A DNA stretch of 10,759 nt from Candidatus Bathyarchaeota archaeon (GTDB lineage: Archaea; Thermoproteota; Bathyarchaeia; Bathyarchaeales; DTEX01): contig JAGGZB010000005.1 in assembly GCA_021162225.1 (NCBI GenBank), positions 1-10,759 of the forward strand, in the 5' to 3' direction. Of this stretch, positions 1 through 6,214 are shown piece by piece (within the stretch, counting starts at the first letter, position 1; each line of letters opens with the position of its first letter). The position numbers and the translations under genes were made by a program. The notes below the pieces were generated by a model, which worked only from the letters and a program-made list of their open reading frames with translations, was not told the origin of the DNA and did no database searches.

Positions 1-140
1 CATACATAAATACTGCATGCCCAAGAATCTCAATAGACGAAGCAGCGGCCTTCCGCCAGCCAGTCTTAACGCTGAAGGAAGCATACGTCATGCTTGGGGA
101 AATGTCATGGGAGAAACTTTTAGAGAAGGGAATAATCTAA
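1..140 (+). CDS. dph2: Dph2, diphthamide biosynthesis enzyme, C-terminal end (5' partial)
   Basis: Reading from base 3, 45 codons precede a TAA at 138-140. The peptide opens with YINTACPRISIDEAAAF and continues into a PVLTLKEA segment, which matches the C-terminal end of archaeal Dph2. That enzyme is the radical-SAM-like [4Fe-4S] protein transferring the 3-amino-3-carboxypropyl group of SAM to a histidine of elongation factor 2, the first step of diphthamide synthesis. The Cys codon at 18-20, in the CPRI context, is the expected third cluster ligand (known family feature). The gene begins outside the window. Another open frame runs across this stretch from an ATG at 17, but the Dph2 match shows that frame is spurious until the next gene's start at 182. 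The 41-base gap to that gene suggests one operon. Confidence 0.85.
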   Translation, partial: YINTACPRISIDEAAAFRQPVLTLKEAYVMLGEMSWEKLLEKGII

Positions 141-181
141 TTCCGGAAGGATTCGAAGCGTCCTTGAGTCAAGGTAGACTA

Positions 182-799
182 ATGAAAAAGAGGCACTTAG
201 CAATTCTACTGTCACAGTTAAAGCCGAACCCAAAGCCCAAGCTAAGATGGGAAGCCTACACCATAGATGCTGAGAGCGCCGCTGAGATAGCATACATCGC
301 TTTCCTCAATGGAGATATTGAAGGCAAAAAAGTAGTGGATCTAGGCTGCGGCTCCGGAATACTCGGTATAGCAGCCTCCTTACTCGGAGCAAGAATGGTC
401 CTAGGCATAGACATAGACAAGTCAGCAGTGAAGACGGCGGCTCTTAACGCGAAGATGGTGAATGCGAAGATGGAGCTAGTGGCCGGAGACATAGAATGTA
501 TAATTGGAGAGTTTGACACAACGCTGATGAATCCGCCCTTTGGCACATGGAAGAGAGGAGCCGACGTAAAATTTCTAAAGAAAGCCCTACAAATCTCCAA
601 TGTTGTTTACTCCCTACATAAACGAAGCAATCCAGTCAGAAGATTCTTAAAGGAAAAGATGCCTAAAATAATGGGCAGAATAGACTGGAGGAAAGAGATG
701 GAGCTGATTATCGGAAGAGTATACTCCTTTCATAGGAAAAGAAGATATCGCGTTTCAGCCGACTTATATAGGATAACGCGGTTGAAGACTGAAAAATAG
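182..799 (+). CDS. METTL5-like N6-adenine RNA methyltransferase
   Basis: A 205-residue class I SAM-dependent methyltransferase, the usual length of archaeal METTL5-type proteins. The SAM-binding motif I DLGCGSG lies at residues 53-59, the acidic end of strand 2 (GIDID) at 75-79, and the catalytic NPPFG motif at 117-121. NPPF-type motifs mark methylation of an adenine exocyclic amine, and eukaryotic METTL5 modifies one adenosine of 18S rRNA, so an rRNA target is inferred here. The frame stays open upstream to an ATG at 17, but bases 3-140 encode the Dph2 end in another frame. The ATG at 182 gives the typical N-terminus MKKRHLAILLSQL and has an AGGT-type SD about 7 bases upstream, so it is preferred. 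An in-frame TTG at 164 is possible. Neighbours (dph2, csl4, rpoL) are all translation and RNA genes. Confidence 0.88.
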   Translation: MKKRHLAILLSQLKPNPKPKLRWEAYTIDAESAAEIAYIAFLNGDIEGKKVVDLGCGSGILGIAASLLGARMVLGIDIDKSAVKTAALNAKMVNAKMELVAGDIECIIGEFDTTLMNPPFGTWKRGADVKFLKKALQISNVVYSLHKRSNPVRRFLKEKMPKIMGRIDWRKEMELIIGRVYSFHRKRRYRVSADLYRITRLKTEK

Positions 800-809
800 C
801 AAGACTAAT

Positions 810-1439
810 ATGGAAGCTAAAAGGAGGATTTTAGAGAAGACACATAGGATCCACAAGAAGTGTTATTCGATGAATGAGATTAGAAGCAGCGGCCACTTCG
901 TTGTTCCCGGAGAGAAACTCGGAGTCATTGAAGAGTTCATTCCAAACTCTGGAACATATGTAGATGATGGATACATATACTCGTCTCGGATAGGCTATGT
1001 TCTCATAGACTTCGCTAATAAGAAGATCTCAGTCTATCCAGCGGCGCGTAGCGTAAGCGTACCAAAGGTTAACAGCACAGTTATAGGCTGGGTTACAAGC
1101 GTTCAGGATTCTCACGCAACAATACGTATAATAAAGATTGGAAAAAAGTTTCTGTCAGGATTCTTCACGGGGATTATACACATAGCGGATGTAAGCCGCC
1201 GATACGTCGAGAACATGTATGACGCCTTCAGGATAGGAGACCTAGTCAGGGCGAAGGTCATAAGTAATAAAAACAATACTTATCATCTCTCAACAAAAGA
1301 AGCGAACCTAGGTGTAATCTACGCTTTTTGCTCGCAGTGCGGGGGACTCCTAATTAAACGGAGAATACTTAAATGTGCGGCTTGCGGAAGTATTGAGAAA
1401 CGCAAGACCGCATCAGATTACGGAAGAGCGTTACTCTAA
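810..1439 (+). CDS. csl4: Exosome complex RNA-binding subunit Csl4
   Basis: This is a cap subunit of the archaeal exosome, which threads RNA into the Rrp41/Rrp42 ring and recruits partners such as DnaG. The order of domains is typical: an N-terminal domain with VVPGEKLGVIEEF at about 30-43 and a GTYVDDG segment, a central S1 RNA-binding domain (about 85-165), and a C-terminal zinc ribbon with Cys174-x2-Cys177 and Cys189-x2-Cys192. The ATG at 810 is 10 bases after the upstream stop and yields 209 residues. An in-frame ATG at 870 would give 189 residues, closer to the usual family length, with the protein beginning just before the conserved VVPG segment. Neither start has a convincing SD. An AGGAGG at 822-827 lies inside the longer form, too far from 870. 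The start is therefore undecided, the identity is not. Confidence 0.92.
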   Translation: MEAKRRILEKTHRIHKKCYSMNEIRSSGHFVVPGEKLGVIEEFIPNSGTYVDDGYIYSSRIGYVLIDFANKKISVYPAARSVSVPKVNSTVIGWVTSVQDSHATIRIIKIGKKFLSGFFTGIIHIADVSRRYVENMYDAFRIGDLVRAKVISNKNNTYHLSTKEANLGVIYAFCSQCGGLLIKRRILKCAACGSIEKRKTASDYGRALL

Positions 1440-1452
1440 ATGGGGAATAGAT

Positions 1453-1758
1453 ATGCGCTTAAAAATACTTCAAAGAACTCCTCAGAAGCTGAAGCTCGAG
1501 ATTGAAGGAGAAGGACATACAATCCTTAACCTTCTAGAATCCACTCTCCTAGAAGATGAGAATGTCGAGTTTGCAGGCTACCACGTACCTCATCCTCTAT
1601 TCCCAAACTCGATACTCCTTATTCGAACGAAAGAAGGAAAGAAGCCAGAGGAAGCACTCATTGAAGCTCTTGAAAAGATGAGGCAGAAAGGAAAGGAGCT
1701 CAGTCAAGAAGTAGAGAGAGCCTTCAAGGAGTGGGAGAAAAAGAAGAGAAGCAGCTGA
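1453..1758 (+). CDS. rpoL: DNA-directed RNA polymerase subunit L (Rpb11-like)
   Basis: A protein of 101 residues resembling archaeal RpoL/eukaryotic Rpb11, which pairs with RpoD (Rpb3-like) to nucleate RNA polymerase assembly. The recognisable core is the GEGHTILNLLESTLLEDENVEFAGYHVPHPL region (written here only to identify it: residues about 17-47), ending with the PHPLFPN motif and a charged C-terminal helix. The frame is open back to a GTG at 1375 inside csl4, but residues encoded there do not look like RpoL. The ATG at 1453, 13 bases after the csl4 stop, gives the expected N-terminus MRLKILQRTP. A GGGGA at 1442-1446 could serve as a weak SD. Csl4-RpoL adjacency is a known archaeal arrangement, and it supports co-expression with the genes upstream. 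Confidence 0.92.
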   Translation: MRLKILQRTPQKLKLEIEGEGHTILNLLESTLLEDENVEFAGYHVPHPLFPNSILLIRTKEGKKPEEALIEALEKMRQKGKELSQEVERAFKEWEKKKRSS

Positions 1759-1796
1759 GAAGAAACAGCACTCTCCTTGACGTAAGCTCCTGTCAA

Positions 1797-2207
1797 TTAC
1801 GGAATCTTTATGCCCTCAGCTATTCTTTGAAGGAGGATCTTCCATGAATCCTCAAGTCTCTCTGAACTGTTAAGGATTCGAAGCATCTCCCTCAGAGACA
1901 AGAGGCCGGAAATCCACGCGTAGACTATGAGGGCCTCGGCAGCGTTCGCCTGCCTATGTCTATCCATCCTGAAAGGCAGCATCTTTCTGAGGCCGGATTT
2001 CCTTAAGGCTGATGCAAGCGTGCTGTTATCCAATTTGCTGCCTACGGGCTTGCCCTTCCTAAATGAGAGAGCAAGTGAATAGACGAAGTTTACGAAGGCG
2101 TCCCCCAAAGCGGCTAGATCTCTGTCTGTCATAATATCCGCTAAGCTCAGATACTTGTCAACGAACGGAAAATCTGAAGGTTTAAATAAAGAGTTTAGAT
2201 CATGCAT
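1797..2207 (-). CDS. Small archaeal RNase III-family protein, single domain
   Basis: A protein of 136 residues consisting of one helical RNase III-like domain with no double-stranded-RNA-binding domain. The segment LAALGDAFVNFVYSLA (31-46) corresponds to the RNase III signature around its first catalytic Asp (Asp36 here), and ANAAEALIVYAWISG (87-101) to the second metal-binding segment (Glu91). By my alignment to E. coli RNase III, Asp45 and Glu117 are kept, whereas Glu41 is Ala32 and Asp114 is Asn88. It resembles the archaeal Ribonucleas_3_2 type family, so the RNase activity is inferred. The ATG at 2207 is preceded by GGGGG about 8 bases upstream; an internal Met26 start would discard part of the domain. 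It converges on rpoL (38-base gap) and diverges from sua5. Confidence 0.72.
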   Translation of the reverse strand: MHDLNSLFKPSDFPFVDKYLSLADIMTDRDLAALGDAFVNFVYSLALSFRKGKPVGSKLDNSTLASALRKSGLRKMLPFRMDRHRQANAAEALIVYAWISGLLSLREMLRILNSSERLEDSWKILLQRIAEGIKIP

Positions 2208-2311
2208 GAGAGTCCCCCTATAGAAGAGGAGACGACTTGAGATAAAGCTTTCATAACTGAGTGGGCAAGGTAAAAATGTAGTCTCTGAATTATCGGCGTT
2301 GAGGAAGAGTC

Positions 2312-3367
2312 ATGAAGCGAACGATCATACTTAAGGTAAACAGCGAACGGCCTGAAGCGGATAAGATTAAGGCGGCAGCGAAGATAATACGTGAAGGCGG
2401 ACTGGTAGCCTTCCCAACGGAGACCGTCTACGGTCTTGGAGCTGACGCCTTGAACCCTGAAGCCGTTAGGGGAATATACGCGGCCAAGAGGAGACCCCTA
2501 GACAACCCCATAATAGTTCATATATCAGATAAGAGGGACTTGTATAAGCTAGCGAGGGAAGTTCCGGAGAATATTGATGAGCTTACGCGTCTTTGGCCCG
2601 GGCCGCTAACCATAATCCTGAAGGCTTCAGAGGCTGTTCCAAGGGAGACTACGGGAGGGCTGGATACCGTGGCCATAAGGATGCCGAATCATAAGGTTGC
2701 GCTCGCCTTAATCCGAGAGTCAGGGGTGCCGATAGCGGCGCCGAGCGCGAACCTAGCTGGGAGGCCAAGCCCAACGACAGCTGAGCATGTGAAACAAGAC
2801 CTTAATGGAAGAATAGATATGATTCTAGACGCTGGGCCTACTAGGATAGGTGTGGAATCAACCGTTGTAGATTTGACGTCTAAGCCTCCCCAGATTCTTA
2901 GACCTGGAGGATTCCCATTTGAGGATCTGAAACGCATAATAAAGGATCTTAGGCTTCACCCTTCAGTAACGGCGGATAGAAAGGTCTACATAGAACGGCC
3001 GCCTTCTCCGGGTATGAAGCACAGGCATTATGCTCCCAAGGCTAAACTGATCCTTGTTGAGGGGAGAATGGAGGCTTTGGCAGACAAGATTCAAGAATTA
3101 GTGGACAAGTATAGCTGCGAGGGGAGGAGAGTAGGCGTATTATCCACGGATGAGAACAAGCATTTATACAGAGCCGACGTGGTGAAGTCTCTGGGAAGTA
3201 GAAAGGATCCGGCATGCATGGCGAAGAAGCTCTTTGGGTTGCTGAGAGAGTTCGATGAGGAGAAAGTTGATGTGATAATTGCCGAGGGAGTTCCGATGAG
3301 GCATCTCGGCTTAGCGGTCATGAATAGGCTTAGGAAGGCTTCAGGCTTCAACATCGTAAAGGTTTAG
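2312..3367 (+). CDS. sua5: L-threonylcarbamoyladenylate synthase, Sua5 type
   Basis: Forms threonylcarbamoyl-AMP from threonine, bicarbonate and ATP, the first step of the universal t6A modification at position 37 of ANN-decoding tRNAs. The KEOPS complex then transfers the group. The 351 residues comprise an N-terminal YrdC/TsaC domain (about 15-205) with FPTETVYGLG at 34-43, the KRRP motif at 59-62 and the SAN motif at 145-147. A linker, SPGMKHRHYAP (232-242), leads to the C-terminal Sua5 domain. Linker and extra domain mark it as Sua5 rather than the shorter TsaC. The ATG at 2312 has a GAGG about 8 bases upstream. The gene is divergent from the RNase III-like gene across a 104-base spacer, and its TAG ends exactly where the radA stop begins on the other strand. 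Confidence 0.95.
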   Translation: MKRTIILKVNSERPEADKIKAAAKIIREGGLVAFPTETVYGLGADALNPEAVRGIYAAKRRPLDNPIIVHISDKRDLYKLAREVPENIDELTRLWPGPLTIILKASEAVPRETTGGLDTVAIRMPNHKVALALIRESGVPIAAPSANLAGRPSPTTAEHVKQDLNGRIDMILDAGPTRIGVESTVVDLTSKPPQILRPGGFPFEDLKRIIKDLRLHPSVTADRKVYIERPPSPGMKHRHYAPKAKLILVEGRMEALADKIQELVDKYSCEGRRVGVLSTDENKHLYRADVVKSLGSRKDPACMAKKLFGLLREFDEEKVDVIIAEGVPMRHLGLAVMNRLRKASGFNIVKV

Positions 3368-4315
3368 CTAGGCTTCCTCTACGTCTTCTATTCCCTTTTC
3401 CGTGATCTTGAACTTAACGGGAACCTCCGGCAAGTATGGACTATCTATGACCCTTGCAACCCTAACGTTCTTACTACCCTTCCGTAGGAAAACTCTGTGG
3501 GTGCATGCGTGAGCCATAACGTTTCCTCCGGCTGGAGTGTTGGGATCTCCAAAAAACGCCGTTGGATTAGCCTGAACCTGATTAGTTAATACAACAGCGA
3601 TGTTGTAAGCTTCGGAGAGGCGAATGAGCTTGTGGAGATACTGGTTTAGCTTCTGCTGTCTCTCCGCTAAATTCTCGCGGCCAACATACTCTCCTCTGAA
3701 GTGGCTGATCATGCTGTCTATCACCACGAGCTTTATATTGTTCTCGGGAACAAGCGTGAAGAGTCTATCGATCAGCAGGCATTGATGACTACTATTGTAA
3801 GCCCGTGCAACTAGAATGTTATCTGCGACGGCTTCGGGATCCATGCCCCTGGAAGAGGAGATCTGATATATGCGTTCAGGCATGAAGGTTCCCTCAGTAT
3901 CAATGAAGGCCACGTTTCCGTTCAGCCCTCCCTCCCCGAAAGGTAGCTGTGCGGTTACCGAAAGCATGAGGCACAGCTGGGTTTTCCCAGATCCATACTC
4001 GCCTATGAACTCCGTTAAGGCTTGAGTCTCAATTCCTCCTCCAAGAGCTTCATCAAGCCTCTTACTTCCAGTCGTGCATCTCCTCATATTCTTTCTCTTC
4101 TCGTAGAATTCCTTAGCCGTTTTGAAATCCGCACTTATCATGTCCCTTGCGGCTTTCTGTATCTTGAGTATAGTGTTGAATCCTATGTTTGTCTTCTCCA
4201 TGATCTCGCCTGGAGGAGTGACGGCTAGTGCCTCTATAGTTGTATATCCGGCCGCTCTAAGCTTTGAAGCTATGGAAGAGCCTATCCCATCAAGCGATTC
4301 AAGATCTTCAGACAT
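3368..4315 (-). CDS. radA: DNA repair and recombination protein RadA
   Basis: The archaeal RecA/Rad51 recombinase, 315 residues with this start. An N-terminal helix-hairpin-helix domain carries LDGIGSSIASKLRAAG (8-23). The inter-subunit polymerisation motif FKTA (64-67, FxxA type) follows. The ATPase core has Walker A GEYGSGKT (105-112) and Walker B LVVID (196-200), and the DNA-binding loop 2 region holds NPTAFFGDPNTPAGGN near 255-270. The ATG at 4330 would add five residues (MEIYL), but the ATG at 4315 overlaps the TAA of the upstream small gene as TAATG. That is the usual geometry for re-initiation, and MSEDLESLDGIG is a typical RadA N-terminus. Its stop codon touches that of sua5 with no intervening base, so the two transcripts must overlap at their 3' ends. 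Confidence 0.96.
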   Translation of the reverse strand: MSEDLESLDGIGSSIASKLRAAGYTTIEALAVTPPGEIMEKTNIGFNTILKIQKAARDMISADFKTAKEFYEKRKNMRRCTTGSKRLDEALGGGIETQALTEFIGEYGSGKTQLCLMLSVTAQLPFGEGGLNGNVAFIDTEGTFMPERIYQISSSRGMDPEAVADNILVARAYNSSHQCLLIDRLFTLVPENNIKLVVIDSMISHFRGEYVGRENLAERQQKLNQYLHKLIRLSEAYNIAVVLTNQVQANPTAFFGDPNTPAGGNVMAHACTHRVFLRKGSKNVRVARVIDSPYLPEVPVKFKITEKGIEDVEEA

Positions 4316-4536
4316 TAAGTATATCTCCATTCAATATCTTTGGATGAGATCTCCTCCCAGCACTTATGACAGATCGGCAGCCTCTTCCCATTGAACATTA
4401 TGTACAGAACTATGTCGGTGTTTGAGCATTTCTTATTCCAAGGATTCATGCACTTCTCCGCAGTAGCCAATACTATCCGGTTACTTTGAGGCTGCCTCTG
4501 CCTTCTCAAGCATGTTCGCCTCTCTTCATCCGTCAA
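4315..4536 (-). CDS. Small Cys-rich (putative zinc-binding) protein coupled to RadA
   Basis: I do not recognise a named family. The 73-residue product has Cys29-x7-Cys37 and Cys56-x2-Cys59 (CMNPWNKKC and CHKCWEE), spaced as a plausible four-Cys zinc site, plus a short basic N-terminus. There are no membrane segments. The frame opens at TTG 4536, the only initiator before an in-frame TAA upstream. A second TTG at 4509 (64 residues) has a GAGAGG nine bases before it and fits better with the TATA-like element at 4553-4560. The TAA overlaps the radA ATG by one base (TAATG), so RadA translation is probably coupled to this gene. A role with RadA or in DNA repair is inferred from the coupling only. 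Confidence 0.7.
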   Translation of the reverse strand: MTDEERRTCLRRQRQPQSNRIVLATAEKCMNPWNKKCSNTDIVLYIMFNGKRLPICHKCWEEISSKDIEWRYT

Positions 4537-4552
4537 GGACTCTTATCGGGTC

Positions 4553-4560
4553 GTATTTAA
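4553..4560 (-). promoter_or_regulatory. TATA-like promoter for the small Cys-rich gene and radA
   Basis: On the minus strand the sequence TTAAATAC occurs here in a 70-base gap after the winged-helix gene. A start site about 26 bases downstream would lie near 4530. This is slightly inside the TTG-4536 reading frame and supports the shorter start at TTG 4509. Inferred from spacing alone. Confidence 0.4.
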
Positions 4561-4606
4561 GCAGTCTGTGAAAGTTTAGGGGGAGGGGGTCTACGTTAGA
4601 AATAGG

Positions 4607-4915
4607 CTACTGGTCAACTAACCTCTTCACATTCTTGATCTTTTCTAAAAAATCTATGAAGTATCTAACAATGGCGTGATCCACGTTTATCTGGTAGGTT
4701 CTAGGCGTGAATGGATATTCCTTAACCCATCCTAGCTTTACGAGAGTCTTAAGGTGCTCTCCAACGGTAGGGGTCCTCAAGCCCGTAACCCTAACAAGCG
4801 AGTATTTTGTATATGCCTCTTTAGGATGAAGTGCAAGGTGGAGGAGGATCCTAAATTTACTCCCGCCTCCAAACCCGTCTTCGAGTTCTCTCCATATGTT
4901 TCTTCTCTTATTCAT
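4607..4915 (-). CDS. Winged-helix DNA-binding protein paired with Cdc6
   Basis: A protein of 102 residues with one winged helix-turn-helix fold. SKFRILLHLALHPKEA (about 19-34) is the first helix, YSLVRVTGLRTPTVGEHLKTLVKLGWV (about 38-64) holds the turn and recognition helix, and the wing follows with YPFTPRTYQIN. The helical C-terminus could dimerise. The overall look is that of archaeal ArsR/MarR-like regulators. Its ATG (4915-4913) lies inside the last codons of the cdc6 gene, overlapping it by 8 bases, which points to translational coupling and a function tied to that initiator protein: a regulator of the pair or an auxiliary origin/DNA-binding factor. The target is not visible in the sequence. 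Confidence 0.75.
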   Translation of the reverse strand: MNKRRNIWRELEDGFGGGSKFRILLHLALHPKEAYTKYSLVRVTGLRTPTVGEHLKTLVKLGWVKEYPFTPRTYQINVDHAIVRYFIDFLEKIKNVKRLVDQ

Positions 4916-6200
4916 TGACTACTTCCTTCTTCAGTCTCTCCATAAGGCTGCTGAGAAACTCTTCGAGATCCGTAAGGGACGCTCCTGAAATTCCCAGCTC
5001 CATTAAGGACTTCATGTCGATGATTCCCCGATATATAAGGTCTTGCACGGTCTCCTCAAATCTTTCAGTAGGCTTAAAACCGAACTCTTCACAGATAACT
5101 TCGTAGCTTCTGCGTAGTTCTCGAAGGCCAATATAGGCCGATCTGCTTGACTTTAAGCTACGCGCCAATGCCAATAGAATCATCTTACCATTTCTATCTA
5201 GGCTCATTATATCCTCAGATGTTATGGATGGATTTATCTCGCTGTAGACCTTCCTTACGTGATCCGGAAGGACTCTGTCAAAACCCCTATTTTCAGCTAG
5301 GTTTCCAGCATAATATAGCAGATCCAGCCCTACTCGTATATCCCCGTTGATAGGCGGGCTTGCCGTGATTTCGCTTACGAGATCCAATGTTTCTTCATCA
5401 ACTACTCCGGGATTAAAGGCTTCCTCAACCCTGTTCGAGAGTATCTCTCTAACTTGCAGGTCTGTGTATCTTGGAAATTCTATCACCCCGATTCCGAGTG
5501 TAGATTTCTCTCTGGAATCGAGGAAGCTATGCCAGCGTAAGGATTTGGCGATGAATATCTCGCCGATTATAGGCGATGGCTTCCCCGGACTGGCTTCCAT
5601 AACGCGGGTTAAGTCATAGACTATATGCTCCTTAGGGTTGATCTGAACAAAGTAATCTATCTCGTCGAAAGTTAACAGGGCGAAGATGCCTTCTAACCTT
5701 AAGTATTCGATGAGCTGCTGGATCATCTCCTCCGGGCTCAAGCTCCTCGTCGAGATCTTAGAAGTCAATTTTCTAACAAGGTTTCTGAAGAGAACATAAC
5801 GTGTCGTCCCGTCTACCTTACAGTTCACATATACATGTTTCAGGTTAACGCCTTCCCTCTCCGCATACTTAACAAGCTGCTCTCCGAATCTTATAGTCGT
5901 ACAAGTCTTTCCTGTTCCAGTTGGACCTATTATCTGAATAAACCTCGGATACGTATTTTTAATATTCTTTATCATCGCGTCGTAGATTGAGTGGAGAATA
6001 CGTAGCTGCTCCTCCCTGTAAGGGAGCTTCTTAGGAATATAATACGGCGAGAGCTTGTTCCTATCCTTAAAGATTCTGCTGGACAACCGGATCAGCCTGC
6101 TCCTAAGACATACATCTGCCTTAACGTTGTGTTCGGGAATACTCTGAAAACTAATCGAATAAGTAGAGTAGCGGTTTAAAAAGGCTTTGTTGAGGCTCAT
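4908..6200 (-). CDS. cdc6: ORC1/Cdc6-family replication initiator (AAA+), paralogue
   Basis: An AAA+ protein of the ORC1/Cdc6 family, which marks archaeal origins and loads MCM. With the ATG at 6200 it has 430 residues: an N-terminal stretch, the characteristic IFKDRNKLSPYYIPKKLPYRE block (43-63), Walker A GPTGTGKT (92-99), Walker B LTFDEID (176-182), the LDSREKS arginine-finger region (227-233), sensor 2 GDIR (Arg289) and a C-terminal winged helix. The sensor-1 position, usually Asn in an I-x-N-D-L context, reads IAKSL (217-221) here. The first 40 residues are poorly typical. A TTG at 6086, preceded by AGGAG at 6104-6100 and by a TATA-like element at 6182-6175, would give 392 residues, nearer the family norm. 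No ORB-like origin repeats were seen beside the gene. Confidence 0.88.
   Translation of the reverse strand: MSLNKAFLNRYSTYSISFQSIPEHNVKADVCLRSRLIRLSSRIFKDRNKLSPYYIPKKLPYREEQLRILHSIYDAMIKNIKNTYPRFIQIIGPTGTGKTCTTIRFGEQLVKYAEREGVNLKHVYVNCKVDGTTRYVLFRNLVRKLTSKISTRSLSPEEMIQQLIEYLRLEGIFALLTFDEIDYFVQINPKEHIVYDLTRVMEASPGKPSPIIGEIFIAKSLRWHSFLDSREKSTLGIGVIEFPRYTDLQVREILSNRVEEAFNPGVVDEETLDLVSEITASPPINGDIRVGLDLLYYAGNLAENRGFDRVLPDHVRKVYSEINPSITSEDIMSLDRNGKMILLALARSLKSSRSAYIGLRELRRSYEVICEEFGFKPTERFEETVQDLIYRGIIDMKSLMELGISGASLTDLEEFLSSLMERLKKEVVNE
6175..6182 (-). promoter_or_regulatory. TATA-like element at the 5' end of cdc6
   Basis: Minus-strand TTTTTAAA lies inside codons 7-9 of the longest cdc6 frame. 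A start site about 26 bases on (near 6152) would exclude the ATG at 6200 and leave TTG 6086, with its AGGAG, as the start. The gene upstream ends only 14 bases from ATG 6200, so read-through from that gene is the alternative. Confidence 0.4.
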
Positions 6201-6214
6201 GAGTAGAGATAAAT

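Noticed and set aside
256..600. Minus-strand open frame of 114 codons inside the METTL5-like gene
   Set aside because: It lies wholly antisense to a well-supported gene with motif evidence, shows no motif of its own and no SD; it is a shadow frame.
2689..3354. Two minus-strand open frames inside sua5
   Set aside because: The sua5 frame is conserved over its full length; the antisense frames have low-complexity, unconvincing products.
4022..4394. Plus-strand frames over the 5' part of radA and the small Cys-rich gene
   Set aside because: RadA Walker and hairpin motifs prove the minus frame; the plus-strand products show no domain.
6201..6214. Replication origin beside cdc6
   Set aside because: The upstream spacer is only 14 bases, and I saw no ORB-like repeats or long AT-rich stretch on either side of the gene.
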